Assembly: GCA_038960095.1 (NCBI GenBank)
Contig: CP152425.1
Span: 868,001-932,000, forward strand
DNA: 64,000 nt
Origin: Symbiodolus clandestinus
GTDB taxonomy: Bacteria; Pseudomonadota; Gammaproteobacteria; Enterobacterales; G038960095
Reading direction: 5' to 3'
Part shown: in pieces, positions 35,322 to 44,988 of the stretch
How positions within the stretch are numbered: the first letter of the stretch is position 1
Layout of the letters: every line of letters starts with the position of its first letter
The notes under the pieces: generated by a model
What the model was told of the DNA's origin: nothing
The model's input: the letters and a program-made list of their open reading frames with translations, nothing else
The model's database searches: none
Program-made: the position numbers and the translations under genes

Positions 35322-35651
35322 GTGGAAGGTGCTATCGTAAATCAGCTACTGTTATCGGGAGTAATCTGTAGGCAACCGATACGTAAACAGAGCCCATCAG
35401 GAATCATCCACTGTCTATTTGTGTTAAAGCACCGCTCACAGCAGCAGGAGGCTGGTTACTGGCGGCAAGCTTGGTGTCGCATGGAAGTCATTATCAGTGG
35501 CCATCATGCCGATGAAATGCTTACCAACCAACTAACTGCCGGCAGCCAAGTAGAAGTTCGTGGTTTCCTGAGCAATAGCCAAGGACACCGAGGCTTAAAT
35601 CGCCTAGTATTACATGCTAAATCCGTTAAATTGACCTATTCTGGAGAGTAA
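35322..35651 (+). CDS. priB: primosomal replication protein N, PriB
   Basis: PriB is an OB-fold single-stranded DNA-binding protein used in replication restart with PriA and DnaT. Motifs: LLLSGVICRQPIRKQSPSG and WCRMEVIISGHH. The start is uncertain: GTG at 35322 gives 109 residues, but homologues begin about five codons later, where this frame has only GTA or an ATC preceded by GGAAGG. It sits between rpsF and rpsR, as in Escherichia. Confidence 0.9.
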   Translation: MEGAIVNQLLLSGVICRQPIRKQSPSGIIHCLFVLKHRSQQQEAGYWRQAWCRMEVIISGHHADEMLTNQLTAGSQVEVRGFLSNSQGHRGLNRLVLHAKSVKLTYSGE

Positions 35652-35653
35652 CC

Positions 35654-35881
35654 ATGGCACGCTATTTCCGTCGCCGAAAATTTTGTCGATTTACCACTGA
35701 AGGTATCCAAGAAGTTGACTATAAAGACATTCCTCTATTGGAAAATTACATCACTGAAAGCGGTAAGATCGTTGCTCGTCGCATCACTGGCACCTGTGCA
35801 AAATATCAACGCCAACTGGCTCAAGCTGTCAAGCATGCCCGTTATCTGGCGCTGCTGCCGTACACTGATAACCACCAGTAA
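35654..35881 (+). CDS. rpsR: 30S ribosomal protein bS18
   Basis: bS18 pairs with bS6 on the 30S subunit. The 75 residues (MARYFRRRKFCRFTTEG, RRITGTCAKYQRQLAQAVKHARYLALLPY) are nearly canonical. GGAGA precedes the ATG and it starts two bases after priB. Confidence 0.98.
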   Translation: MARYFRRRKFCRFTTEGIQEVDYKDIPLLENYITESGKIVARRITGTCAKYQRQLAQAVKHARYLALLPYTDNHQ

Positions 35882-35923
35882 TTATTGATCACCCGTCTAC
35901 AATACATCAGTAAGGGTCGTAAA

Positions 35924-36382
35924 ATGGATGTAATCCTATTAGATAAAATTAACAAGTTAGGCCAATTAGGCGACCGAGTCTCTGTCAAAGCTGGATATGC
36001 CCGTAATTTCTTAATTCCACAAGGTAAGGCGGTTATTCCTACTGAAGAGAATGTCGCCTATTTTAAAGCACGGCGTGAGGTGTTAGAGCAAGCAGCGAAC
36101 ACTCGTTTACAGCAAGCTCAAGAACGCTCAAAACAGTTATCTCAGCTTTCTCGCGTCACAGTATCAGCGCATGCTGGAGCCGAAGGCAAACTGTTTGGCT
36201 CTGTTAAAGTTCAAGATATCGCTTTAGCAGTTACCGAAGCTGGGGTTAAAATTAGCAAACAAGAGATTCGGTTGCTCAACGGTCCATTACGCCAGCTGGG
36301 CGAGCATGAAATCGCTTATCATCTACATGCTGAAGTAAATGGCTCTATAATTGTTGAAGTAGTGGCATTAGCATCAATATAA
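35924..36382 (+). CDS. rplI: 50S ribosomal protein bL9
   Basis: bL9 binds near the L1 stalk of the 50S subunit. From ATG 35924 (AAGGGT upstream) the protein has 152 residues, the normal size, with MDVILLDKINKLGQLGD, VKAGYARNFLIPQGKAV, a long central helix, and a C-terminal domain with GKLFGSVKVQDI. The frame is open 39 bases further upstream, but homology supports this start. Last gene of the rpsF operon. Confidence 0.97.
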   Translation: MDVILLDKINKLGQLGDRVSVKAGYARNFLIPQGKAVIPTEENVAYFKARREVLEQAANTRLQQAQERSKQLSQLSRVTVSAHAGAEGKLFGSVKVQDIALAVTEAGVKISKQEIRLLNGPLRQLGEHEIAYHLHAEVNGSIIVEVVALASI

Positions 36383-36539
36383 ACCTATAAATATAGGTAC
36401 CTGGGAACCGTGAAGGCTGCCATTTGTCCTTCGATACGACAGCTTTTCAATAGGTGTACGGCGATGCTTTTTAGAGCTCACCAAGTGCTTCCGAGTAAGC
36501 TTTGTTAACGTGGCTTCGTTACGTCAGGAGTCGGCAATC

Positions 36540-36737
36540 ATGAAGATTTTTGAAAAATACAATCCGAAGCAAATAGCTCGTTACGTAAAGACCTTTTTTC
36601 TTGGGTATCTATACATTAAAGGAATAGGATTCTTTGAGTTTGACAAGGGGCGATTAAAGTTTCCAAGAAAGCACCGCAACCATCAGCAGTTGAGTGTGCT
36701 GTCCGAAGTAAACCGACAAATCTCACAGCTTAGGTAA
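36540..36737 (+). CDS. ytfK: YtfK family small protein
   Basis: A 65-residue protein matching YtfK (DUF1107): MKIFEKYNPKQIARYVK, LYIKGIGFFEFDKG, and LSVLSEVNRQI. In Escherichia YtfK stimulates SpoT-dependent (p)ppGpp accumulation during phosphate or fatty acid starvation. GGAG lies upstream of the ATG at 36540. It is directly upstream of tamA, as in Escherichia except that msrA is missing. Retention of this stress-response modulator alongside PpnN, a (p)ppGpp target, is notable. Confidence 0.9.
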   Translation: MKIFEKYNPKQIARYVKTFFLGYLYIKGIGFFEFDKGRLKFPRKHRNHQQLSVLSEVNRQISQLR

Positions 36738-36753
36738 AACATGGGATAGCCGA

Positions 36754-38520
36754 TTGCTTTTACGCATAGACCTACCTTACCGTTTTCTGCTTGGCAGCAT
36801 TAGCTTGCTGTGGTTATTAGGCGTACCTGCTACTCGGGGATTAGAATGGCATATCACCGGCTTATCTTCTCCATTAAAAAATAATGTGGATAGCCATTTA
36901 GCATTTTTGATTGAAAAACAAGGGGCTCCTGACAGCCACTTGTTATCAAAAATTGAAGAGCGAATTTACCAAGCTCTCCGAGCAAAAGGCTATTATCAGC
37001 CGCATCGCTTGACCATAACACCACATAAAACTCGCTCATCTCCGGTTGTTTTTAATATTGATATTGATCCCGGGAAACCCGTAGTTATTACAGACATTCA
37101 CGTTACCCTAAAAGGTGACTGCCAGAATGATCCCGCTTACCAGGTGCTATTAGAAAAAGAGCTGCCCCAGCAAGGGGAGCTTTTAGATCATGGGAAATTT
37201 GACCATTTTTTAACTCAACTATCACAGTTAGCCGCTCAGAGGGGCTACTTTGATGCCGCACTACTGAATCCTGAGCTACAGGTCTTTCCCAGCAAAAATC
37301 AAGCAGTTTGGCAAGTACGCTTTGATAGCGGAAAACGCTACTGTTTTGGAACCCTCACCCTGCAAGGATCGCAAATTGACACTAAATTAATCGAGGCATT
37401 GGTCCCTTTTAAATCGAGTGAGCCTTATAATTCTGATAAACTGCTAACATTCAGTCAACGATTATCAGAGACTCTATGGTTTAGTTCAGTCATGATAACC
37501 CCCCAGTTTGATATGCGAAAGGGCAACGATTGCTTACCGTTATTGCTGGTGGTCACTCCTCGTATAAAAAATAGCGTTGAATTAGGCGGACGCTTTTCTA
37601 CCGAACAAGGCCTGGGTGCTCGATGCAACTGGCGCAAGCCATGGATAAATTCTTTAGGGCATAGCATAGAATCCCAATTAAAAATTTCTAAACCAGAACA
37701 GCAGCTAAACTTGGGTTATCGATTGCCATTAACCAAAGATCCTTTAAAACAATACTATCAATTTTCGGTTGAATTTGAAAACAAGCATGAAAATGATACC
37801 AATTCCAAGTCAATGAATCTTAAGATCGCTCGTTATTTAGATCCTTGGAATACTTGGAAACCTAGCATAATTTTAAATTGGCAGGGTGCACGTTTCACCC
37901 AAGGGTCTCAAGCAAAAACGACCACTGCAGCGCTCTATCCCAGCATCCATATCGACCGCCTACGACAACGAGGAGGACTACTGCCTAAATGGGGCGATAA
38001 GCAAACCTACTCCTTGGACCTCTCACGCCGTGACTGGAGTTCACAGGTTAACTTTACCCGATTTTTGTTCAATAATATCTGGATCCGTAGCCCTAAAAAA
38101 CAGCATCGCTGTTTACTCCGTTACAGTGGTGGTTGGATAACAACCACCAATTTTTCTGCAGTTCCGGCTACTCTACGATTTTTCGCGGGCGGGGACAGCA
38201 ATATTCATGGTATTCGAGGCTACGAGCATAAGACAATTTCACCTAAAGACGAACAAGATAAACTGACTGGCGCCTCTAAATTAGCCACAGCTTCTATAGA
38301 ATATCATTACTCTTTCATTAACAATTGGTGGTTTGCTCTATTTATGGATGGTGGTTTAGCAGCCCACCAATTTACCCGTGGAGCGGTCAAGCAAGGGGCT
38401 GGCATTGGGGTACGCTGGGATTCACCCATCGGCCCAATTAAACTAGATTTTGCTCGTGCCATTAATGACTCTCAACAACGTAAGCTACAATTCTATTTTG
38501 CTTTCGGAGCAGAATTATAG
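36754..38520 (+). CDS. tamA: translocation and assembly module subunit TamA
   Basis: TamA is an Omp85-family outer-membrane barrel that works with TamB in export of some autotransporters and in lipid transport. The 588 residues include a signal peptide, three POTRA domains (for example EERIYQALRAKGYYQP, ALVPFKSSEPYNSDKL), and a C-terminal 16-strand barrel with FFAGGDSNIHGIRGYEH and GAGIGVRWDSPIGPIKLDFA. The start is TTG at 36754, the only suitable codon near the signal peptide. Its stop overlaps the tamB GTG by one base. The inverse autotransporter in this window could be a client, but that is speculation. Confidence 0.95.
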   Translation: MLLRIDLPYRFLLGSISLLWLLGVPATRGLEWHITGLSSPLKNNVDSHLAFLIEKQGAPDSHLLSKIEERIYQALRAKGYYQPHRLTITPHKTRSSPVVFNIDIDPGKPVVITDIHVTLKGDCQNDPAYQVLLEKELPQQGELLDHGKFDHFLTQLSQLAAQRGYFDAALLNPELQVFPSKNQAVWQVRFDSGKRYCFGTLTLQGSQIDTKLIEALVPFKSSEPYNSDKLLTFSQRLSETLWFSSVMITPQFDMRKGNDCLPLLLVVTPRIKNSVELGGRFSTEQGLGARCNWRKPWINSLGHSIESQLKISKPEQQLNLGYRLPLTKDPLKQYYQFSVEFENKHENDTNSKSMNLKIARYLDPWNTWKPSIILNWQGARFTQGSQAKTTTAALYPSIHIDRLRQRGGLLPKWGDKQTYSLDLSRRDWSSQVNFTRFLFNNIWIRSPKKQHRCLLRYSGGWITTTNFSAVPATLRFFAGGDSNIHGIRGYEHKTISPKDEQDKLTGASKLATASIEYHYSFINNWWFALFMDGGLAAHQFTRGAVKQGAGIGVRWDSPIGPIKLDFARAINDSQQRKLQFYFAFGAEL

Positions 38521-41500
38521 TGGCTATTAAGCGAATTTTTTACCTGATCCTACTGTTAGGATCCCTATTATTAACCAGTTTATGGGTGGCCTGCAATACA
38601 GTCTTCGGACTGCAATTATTATTCCACTGTGCAGCAAACTGCCTGCCAGGACTTACCATTCAGCAAACCACCCGTCAAGGTTCCGAGCTGGTTGTCACCC
38701 AACTTGTCTACCAATCAACCGATATCTGCTTACAAATTGACCAGATACGGCTCCAACCTAATGTACGCTACCTTAAGCAAGGTTTGTTAGGCTTCGATAG
38801 CCTCCAACTACAACAACTCTCCCTACAATTACTACAATATCCCCAGCCAGTTAAGTTAACCTTGGCTCAGCTGCAAACAGCTTTACAATGGCGTTTTTCT
38901 GACCTAACGCTGTGTTCCAGCTTACTCGAAGATCTCCAGATCATCTGGCCAAAGGACGAAATGGAGCAAGCCCCTCCCCAACAGCTGAAGCAACCCTTAG
39001 AAGCCACAGCAGCTGCCCTATTGCAAAAACTCCCTGCCCGTATCCTCCCCTTTTGGATAACCATCCATATTGAGTCCTTACAGGGGCACCGATGGCATTT
39101 TATTGGCTCTCAAACGCAGGAGATCGAACGTCTTCAGTTAGCGGCTGAAATTCAATCCGCCTGCTGCTTACTTCATAACCTAACTTTACAAACCCCTGAA
39201 GCACGGTTCACTCTTCAAGGAAGCCTAGGGTTACAAAAGTACTATCCATTATCCCTATTACTACAGGGTGAACTCCTTACCTCAATGCTGGTGGGTGAGC
39301 AATGGCAACTACGTTTAACTGGCGCGCTACGTGAGCAACTCACCCTACAGCTACACGCTACCGGCCCCTTACCGCTACACGCCACCACAGTTTTTTCGGT
39401 AACACCAACAAAAAAACTGCTACACATCCAGACTACCCTACGAAGTGATCGGCTCCAATGGCCGATAGCAGCCGCGTCGCCCCAATGGATAGCCGAAGCG
39501 GTTAGGGGGAAGTTGGAAGGAAATCCAACCAATTATCACTTTAATTTGCAAGCTAAGGTACAAGCTAGCCATTTATTTCAAATGCCCCTGGAACTGCAGT
39601 ACCAAGACAGTGATCATCTCCAACAACCGAACACTGCCTCACCGCACCAATGGATAACCAAAATAACCGAAGAGATTACAAAGCCATCGAAGGGAAGTCC
39701 AACCGGTAATAACCCCCATTTACAAGCTGCTAAAGTACAAACTATCCATTCGAAAGATAGTAAAAAACTATTTCAAACACCTCTGGAATTGCAGTGTCAA
39801 GGCAAAGGGGATACTCAGAAACTGCAACTGCAGGCACTGCAGTTAACTAGCCCATCTGGCGTAGCACAAGTCAATGGACAAATCAGCTGGCAACCGCATT
39901 GGCAGTGGCAAAGCCAACTCACTCTCGACAATTGGCAGGTTCAGGAGCCAACATTGGGGAAAGTTCTGCTCAGTGGCACGGTACAAAGCCGAGGTCAGAT
40001 GGCTCAGCAACAATGGCAGATTGAGCTGCCACAACTGCAATTGCACGGTGAATTGAATGGCTATCCGCTAACCTTAACCGGCCAAATAGAACAACCGGCC
40101 TATCAGCAATGGCATATTCCATACTTACAGCTGTTATTAGGCAATAACCGACTGAATCTACAAGGCGCTCTTGGGACCCACTGGGATCTGCAAGCTGCCG
40201 TTAATGCCCCAAAACTAAACCATTTACTGCCTGAACTAACAGGTGCTGTCATGGGTCATTGTACGTTTTCCGGCACGCTAAAACAGCCTCAGCTACGCAG
40301 CAACCTACAGATCAGTCAGTTAAGCTGGCAACAATTTAGTTTAGCCAAAGCAACTTTACAGAGCGAACTTAGCACTCAACAAACAACGGCAGGCAATGTT
40401 ACCTTATACCTTGAGAAGCTCAGACATCCCGCTATCACGCTGGATCAGCTTCAACTAACTGTCACTGGGCATGAGCGGCGCCACCAAATGCAAGTACAAG
40501 CACAAGGAAATCCCATTGCCGGAACTTTACGACTACAGGGCGCTTTTCAGCGCTCCCGTGGCCGCTGGCAAGCCACCATTGACCAAACACAGCTGCAAAC
40601 GCCTATCGGGTTATGGCAACCTACGCAAGTTATCCCCGTGAGTTACCAGCAGCGACAACAACACTTTAAAGTCGCTGCTCACCGCTGGCGTCATCAACAA
40701 ACCGAGATTGCTATCTCAAAGCTCAGTTATCAGGCTGGAACCACCCGAGCACAGCTAGCCATTCAGCGATTTGAACTCTCGCAATTAAAACCGTGGCTAC
40801 CGTCCAAACTTCAACTGCGAGGCCTTATCAGCGGTCATAGCCACTTGCAGTGGTCCCCCAAAGCCCGCCTGCCAACCATTAACGTGGATCTTCAAGGACA
40901 GCAGCTCAAAGTCATCTCTGAATATAGCGAGAAGCCAATTCCATTAGCCTGTCAGCAATTGGTGGTTAAACTCCAGTTAACCCCAGACCAAGCCAGTTTT
41001 CAAGGGCAATTGCATTTGCTTGACCGAGAGACAATTAATACGTCCATCCAGGTCACCGATCCGCAGCACCAACGTCAATTATCTGGCAATATAACACTTT
41101 CTTCCCTGCATTTACTTCATTTGACCCGACTGTTTAACACCAGCCAACTGCCTTCAGGAATTCTGAAAGGGTCCGTACGCTTGGCAGGCACTCTCTTGGA
41201 GCCACAGCTATTCGGCAGTCTACAGCTGAAAGAAGCTTTTGTCGGTCCTCTAATTTCTAGCGATCCGCGACCAGCAGGAGAGGCACTGCTATTATTGTCC
41301 GGCCAACAAGCTCGACTCAATGGCTGCCTACCAGCATCCACCGGTGAGTTACGGCTACAGGGAGATACTCACTGGAAAAACTGGCAAGTTTGGAAAAGTC
41401 ACCTTTATCTCACAGGAGATCCCCTCCAAATAGACTGGTCGCCTGATATTCAATTGACTATAGCGCCCAATATCCATTTAGAATCTTCACCGAAACACCA

Positions 41501-42371
41501 TCGGATCAGCGGCAGCATTGATATCCCTCAGGCCAAGATTATTCTGGATCAAATGCCGACAGCAGCAGTTACTGTCTCCAAGCATGAGGTAGTTCTTAAT
41601 CAAGCTGGACGAAAGCAGAAAAAGCTTTTGATCAACGAACCAAATATCGACAGCAACTTAATCCTGCAGTTCGGTGATGATGTTTTACTGTCTGGCTTTG
41701 GGCTCCACCGAGTGCATCTAAAGGGTCCATTAACGGTTAAACACTCCTCACAAAGGCTTGGCCTTTATGGGCAACTTAATATAATAGAAGGACAATTACG
41801 AGCTTATGGACAAAACCTATTAATTCGCCAGGGTAAACTACTATTCTCTGGTCCGGTAGAGCAGCTGCTCTTGGATCTGGAAGCGATTCGAGATCCAATT
41901 AAAACGGAAGACCAGGTAGTCGCAGGGTTACGGATAACCGGATTCACTAATGCTCCTCAAATAACCGTTTTTTCTGAGCCTTCCCTACCACAAACCGAGG
42001 TGCTTAGCTATCTGTTAAACGGCCGTAAACAATCCGATGGCCAGTATAATACTATAGCAGCTCAACTCAGCTTGAGTGCGCTACAAAGCGGTAAATTGAC
42101 TCAATTAGGTGGCATCACTCAGCAACTGGAGCAAGCGCTCTCAGTGCTTGGCATCACTGATTTGGCTTTTGATACTGTCAACGTTGGCAGGTATTCGCAA
42201 ATCGTTGTGACTGGTTATTTGAAACGTAATATACAATTCAAATATGGTCCCGCATACGGTGTTGATTTTCAAACATTAATCCTTCGCTTCCGCCTCATGC
42301 CTCGGTTATACTTAGAAGTACTATCGGGTTTAGAAAAAGCTGTCGATTTGCTGTATCAATTTGAGTTTTGA
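38520..42371 (+). CDS. tamB: translocation and assembly module subunit TamB
   Basis: TamB is a very long periplasm-spanning beta-taco protein of the AsmA/DUF490 family, anchored in the inner membrane and contacting TamA. The 1283 residues are close to 1259 in Escherichia. An N-terminal TM (IFYLILLLGSLLLTSLWV) is followed by repetitive Gln/Leu-rich beta structure and the conserved DUF490 C-terminus (LSYLLNGRKQSDGQ, VGRYSQIVVTGYLKRNI). The start is GTG overlapping the tamA stop. No frameshift is seen across nearly 4 kb, so selection maintains it. Confidence 0.95.
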   Translation: MAIKRIFYLILLLGSLLLTSLWVACNTVFGLQLLFHCAANCLPGLTIQQTTRQGSELVVTQLVYQSTDICLQIDQIRLQPNVRYLKQGLLGFDSLQLQQLSLQLLQYPQPVKLTLAQLQTALQWRFSDLTLCSSLLEDLQIIWPKDEMEQAPPQQLKQPLEATAAALLQKLPARILPFWITIHIESLQGHRWHFIGSQTQEIERLQLAAEIQSACCLLHNLTLQTPEARFTLQGSLGLQKYYPLSLLLQGELLTSMLVGEQWQLRLTGALREQLTLQLHATGPLPLHATTVFSVTPTKKLLHIQTTLRSDRLQWPIAAASPQWIAEAVRGKLEGNPTNYHFNLQAKVQASHLFQMPLELQYQDSDHLQQPNTASPHQWITKITEEITKPSKGSPTGNNPHLQAAKVQTIHSKDSKKLFQTPLELQCQGKGDTQKLQLQALQLTSPSGVAQVNGQISWQPHWQWQSQLTLDNWQVQEPTLGKVLLSGTVQSRGQMAQQQWQIELPQLQLHGELNGYPLTLTGQIEQPAYQQWHIPYLQLLLGNNRLNLQGALGTHWDLQAAVNAPKLNHLLPELTGAVMGHCTFSGTLKQPQLRSNLQISQLSWQQFSLAKATLQSELSTQQTTAGNVTLYLEKLRHPAITLDQLQLTVTGHERRHQMQVQAQGNPIAGTLRLQGAFQRSRGRWQATIDQTQLQTPIGLWQPTQVIPVSYQQRQQHFKVAAHRWRHQQTEIAISKLSYQAGTTRAQLAIQRFELSQLKPWLPSKLQLRGLISGHSHLQWSPKARLPTINVDLQGQQLKVISEYSEKPIPLACQQLVVKLQLTPDQASFQGQLHLLDRETINTSIQVTDPQHQRQLSGNITLSSLHLLHLTRLFNTSQLPSGILKGSVRLAGTLLEPQLFGSLQLKEAFVGPLISSDPRPAGEALLLLSGQQARLNGCLPASTGELRLQGDTHWKNWQVWKSHLYLTGDPLQIDWSPDIQLTIAPNIHLESSPKHHRISGSIDIPQAKIILDQMPTAAVTVSKHEVVLNQAGRKQKKLLINEPNIDSNLILQFGDDVLLSGFGLHRVHLKGPLTVKHSSQRLGLYGQLNIIEGQLRAYGQNLLIRQGKLLFSGPVEQLLLDLEAIRDPIKTEDQVVAGLRITGFTNAPQITVFSEPSLPQTEVLSYLLNGRKQSDGQYNTIAAQLSLSALQSGKLTQLGGITQQLEQALSVLGITDLAFDTVNVGRYSQIVVTGYLKRNIQFKYGPAYGVDFQTLILRFRLMPRLYLEVLSGLEKAVDLLYQFEF

Positions 42372-42372
42372 G

Positions 42373-42714
42373 ATGAAGGTATTTGTTTATGGTGGCTTTC
42401 GGCGCAAGCAAGACGGTAGCCGATGGATGAGCAATGCCCAGTGGGTAGGCGCCTACCCACTTGCTGGGTATGATCTATATGATTTGGGGTTTTATCCCGC
42501 AGCCGTTCCGGGAGATGGGACAATAGAAGGCGAAGTCTATCGAATTGATTCCGCTATTTTGCAACAACTTGACCACTTAAAGCATGTACCCCGCGAGTTC
42601 CGACGCCAATTAATTATGACCCCTTGGGGACGTTCTTGGATCTACCTCTATCAACGCCCCGTTACCCATCTTAAAAGCATTCCCAGTGGGGATTGGCTAC
42701 AGCGTAGCAGTTAA
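42373..42714 (+). CDS. ytfP: gamma-glutamylcyclotransferase-like protein YtfP
   Basis: A 113-residue protein of the AIG2/GGCT-like fold with the start MKVFVYGGFRRKQ, YPAAVPGDGTIEGEVYRID and WIYLYQRPV. The function in Escherichia is not settled. ATG at 42373 directly follows the tamB stop. The conserved tamA-tamB-ytfP order confirms the call. It is convergent with bioY 22 bases downstream. Confidence 0.93.
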   Translation: MKVFVYGGFRRKQDGSRWMSNAQWVGAYPLAGYDLYDLGFYPAAVPGDGTIEGEVYRIDSAILQQLDHLKHVPREFRRQLIMTPWGRSWIYLYQRPVTHLKSIPSGDWLQRSS

Positions 42715-42736
42715 GCCTATCAGTATCCAGTGATCT

Positions 42737-43288
42737 TTAACGGGTAGATCGACCAATCGATCGGCATATCGTTACCAACAAAAAGGCTTTCACTAGGCCC
42801 GGCAGCATAAACGGCATCAGGCCAAGCTGAACTGCCTTTTCACATCCCATCCATACCATTAGCCAACCCACTCCAAACCCATAAATAATCACTTGGCCTA
42901 GAAAACAGTTACCCAAAGTTTGCCAAAAACCATTTGAAGTTTTCTTTCGGAGTATGGCCATCAAAGTGGCAGAAACCAAAAATCCGATGAGGTATCCAGC
43001 ACTGGGAGCTGTCCACCAGCGGATAGCAATTGGTGATGCTAGTACCGGTAGCCCGCAAGTGGCTAACAACAACCAGGTAGCAATACTATAAAAAGCAGCT
43101 CTTGGTGTGTAAAAAAGCCCCAATAATAATACCACTATGCTCTGTAAAGTAATTGGCACTGGTTGGATTGGAATAACAATTTTAGAGGCGGCTGTCAGTA
43201 ATAGAACTCCCATAACAACCAAGACACCTTGAACTTTAGCAAGGTCTTGCCAAAGCGAACGCAAAGTCATTAATTTGACTTGTATCAT
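42737..43288 (-). CDS. bioY: biotin transporter BioY
   Basis: BioY is the substrate-binding S component of biotin ECF transporters and can also import biotin alone. From the ATG at 43288 (AAGGAG upstream) the protein has 183 residues and six TM segments. Signatures are KIVIPIQPVPITLQSIVVLLLG and WWTAPSAGYLIGFL. No bioM or bioN lies nearby. Escherichia uses a different biotin transporter, so this gene hints at biotin scavenging from the host. No BirA operator could be assigned upstream. Confidence 0.9.
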   Translation of the reverse strand: MIQVKLMTLRSLWQDLAKVQGVLVVMGVLLLTAASKIVIPIQPVPITLQSIVVLLLGLFYTPRAAFYSIATWLLLATCGLPVLASPIAIRWWTAPSAGYLIGFLVSATLMAILRKKTSNGFWQTLGNCFLGQVIIYGFGVGWLMVWMGCEKAVQLGLMPFMLPGLVKAFLLVTICRSIGRSTR

Positions 43289-43466
43289 GCTGACTCCTTG
43301 ATGAATCTGGTTAAAAATTAATGACAGTCGAGGCATTATACCGAATCCCACAGGAACACCAACTATTCTCTATTTTCTGGAGTGAAACTGCTCACTGTAT
43401 CCATTTTATTCGATTGCATCGCTGCCACGTTATCATTATTATCTTGCTTTCGAATAGAGGAGTTGT

Positions 43467-44195
43467 ATGGGCATTCGACTGACTGCGATTAACTGCAGCT
43501 ATGGCACACAAAAGATACTGCATCAATTAACGATAGATATTGCTTCGGGTGCTACTGTCGCACTGCTAGGCCCCAGTGGTGCTGGAAAAAGCACCCTATT
43601 ACGGGTATTAAATTTATTAACTCGGCCGCAAACTGGCACCTTAAAGATTGCCGATCAAACACTCGACTTCACCCAGCCCATCAGTGAAAAAATAGTCACT
43701 TTGGTGAGACAACAGGTAGGCATGGTATTTCAACAATACCATCTTTGGCCTCATATGACTGTCATAGCCAATTTGTTGGAGGCACCAAAGCGGGTACTAC
43801 GCGTCAATTCAGACATAGCCGAACAACAAGCCTTGGTGCTGTTAGAACGACTGGGGTTAGCCAGTTACACGACCCGCTATCCGCTACAACTTTCTGGAGG
43901 ACAACAGCAACGGGTAGCAATTGCCCGTGCTTTAATGATGCAGCCCCAAGTGCTGTTATTTGATGAGCCTACCGCGGCGGTCGATCCTGAAATCACAGCC
44001 CAGATAATTACAATTATGCAGGAACTGTCACAATCTGCAATGACCCAGGTGATTGTTACCCATGATGCTGAGCTAGCCCGTAAAGTGGCCACACAGGTCA
44101 TCTATTTAGATCGGGGACGAATTATTGAGCAAGGAGCTGCCAGCTGCCTAACACAGCCAAAAACGCCAGAACTTGCTTATTATCTATCCCACTAA
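43467..44195 (+). CDS. artP: arginine ABC transporter ATP-binding protein ArtP
   Basis: Cytoplasmic ATPase of the arginine importer. The 242 residues have Walker A GPSGAGKST (35-43), the Q-loop region VFQQYHLWPHMTV, signature LSGGQQQRVAIARAL, Walker B VLLFDEPTAAVDPE and the switch histidine in IVTHD. GAGGAG precedes the ATG. It is the first gene of artP-artI-artQ-artM. The region 43289-43466 between bioY and artP should carry both promoters; a weak ArgR-like TTATTCGATTGCAT is present but not convincing. Confidence 0.95.
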   Translation: MGIRLTAINCSYGTQKILHQLTIDIASGATVALLGPSGAGKSTLLRVLNLLTRPQTGTLKIADQTLDFTQPISEKIVTLVRQQVGMVFQQYHLWPHMTVIANLLEAPKRVLRVNSDIAEQQALVLLERLGLASYTTRYPLQLSGGQQQRVAIARALMMQPQVLLFDEPTAAVDPEITAQIITIMQELSQSAMTQVIVTHDAELARKVATQVIYLDRGRIIEQGAASCLTQPKTPELAYYLSH

Positions 44196-44208
44196 CTTGG
44201 TTTTATTA

Positions 44209-44988
44209 ATGCCACACAATTTGCTGAACTTGCGGTCCTTAAAAAAATTTTTCCGCCATCCATTTATCTTACTGATCAGCGGATTTTGGCTACCCTGTGC
44301 CCTAGCCGCTACTCAACCAAAGCCGCTACGTTTTGCTATGGAAGCCAGCTACCCCCCCTTTACCTTTTTTAACCGACATAATCAGATCAGCGGTTTTGAG
44401 ATTGAAATAGCCCAAGCGCTCTGCCAGCTGCTGGAACGCCCCTGTACCTTTCAGCATCAATCTTTTGATAGTTTGCTGCTGAACCTTAAATTTCATCGCA
44501 GTGATGCCATTATCTCCGCCTTAGATATCACCCCAGCACGAGCCCGACAGGTGGCTTTTACCCAGCCCTATTACCAAAATAGTGCTACCTTCGTGATCCT
44601 CAACGGACAGATAAACACGATTGATAAGCTACGACAGCAACGCGTTGGCGTACAACGGGGGACTACCCACCAAAATTATCTACTCGCTAAACATCCTGAT
44701 ATCCAAACCGTTGCCTACGACAGCTATCAAAATGCGTTGCTCGATTTACAACACGGACGCATTCAAGCAATCTTTGCCGACAGTGCTATCGCACAGCATT
44801 GGTGCCAGCAACAACCGCTACTCTCTCGATTAGGAAAAACCATCAGTGATCCCGACTATTTTGGCGTTGGTTTGGCAATTGCCGTCCGTCCAGAAGATAC
44901 CCAGTTACTGCAACAACTCAATCAGGCACTGACCCGCTTAAAACAGCAAGGAAAATGGCAGGCCATTACTCAAAAATGGTTTCACTAA
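44209..44988 (+). CDS. artI: arginine ABC transporter periplasmic binding protein
   Basis: A periplasmic solute-binding protein (SBP family 3) with signal peptide (PFILLISGFWLPCALAA) and the motifs MEASYPPFTFFN, SGFEIEIAQALCQLL, ITPARARQVAFTQPYYQN. It has 259 residues from the ATG at 44209. By position in the operon it corresponds to artI; artJ-type specificity cannot be excluded. The stop overlaps the artQ start in TAATG. Confidence 0.92.
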   Translation: MPHNLLNLRSLKKFFRHPFILLISGFWLPCALAATQPKPLRFAMEASYPPFTFFNRHNQISGFEIEIAQALCQLLERPCTFQHQSFDSLLLNLKFHRSDAIISALDITPARARQVAFTQPYYQNSATFVILNGQINTIDKLRQQRVGVQRGTTHQNYLLAKHPDIQTVAYDSYQNALLDLQHGRIQAIFADSAIAQHWCQQQPLLSRLGKTISDPDYFGVGLAIAVRPEDTQLLQQLNQALTRLKQQGKWQAITQKWFH

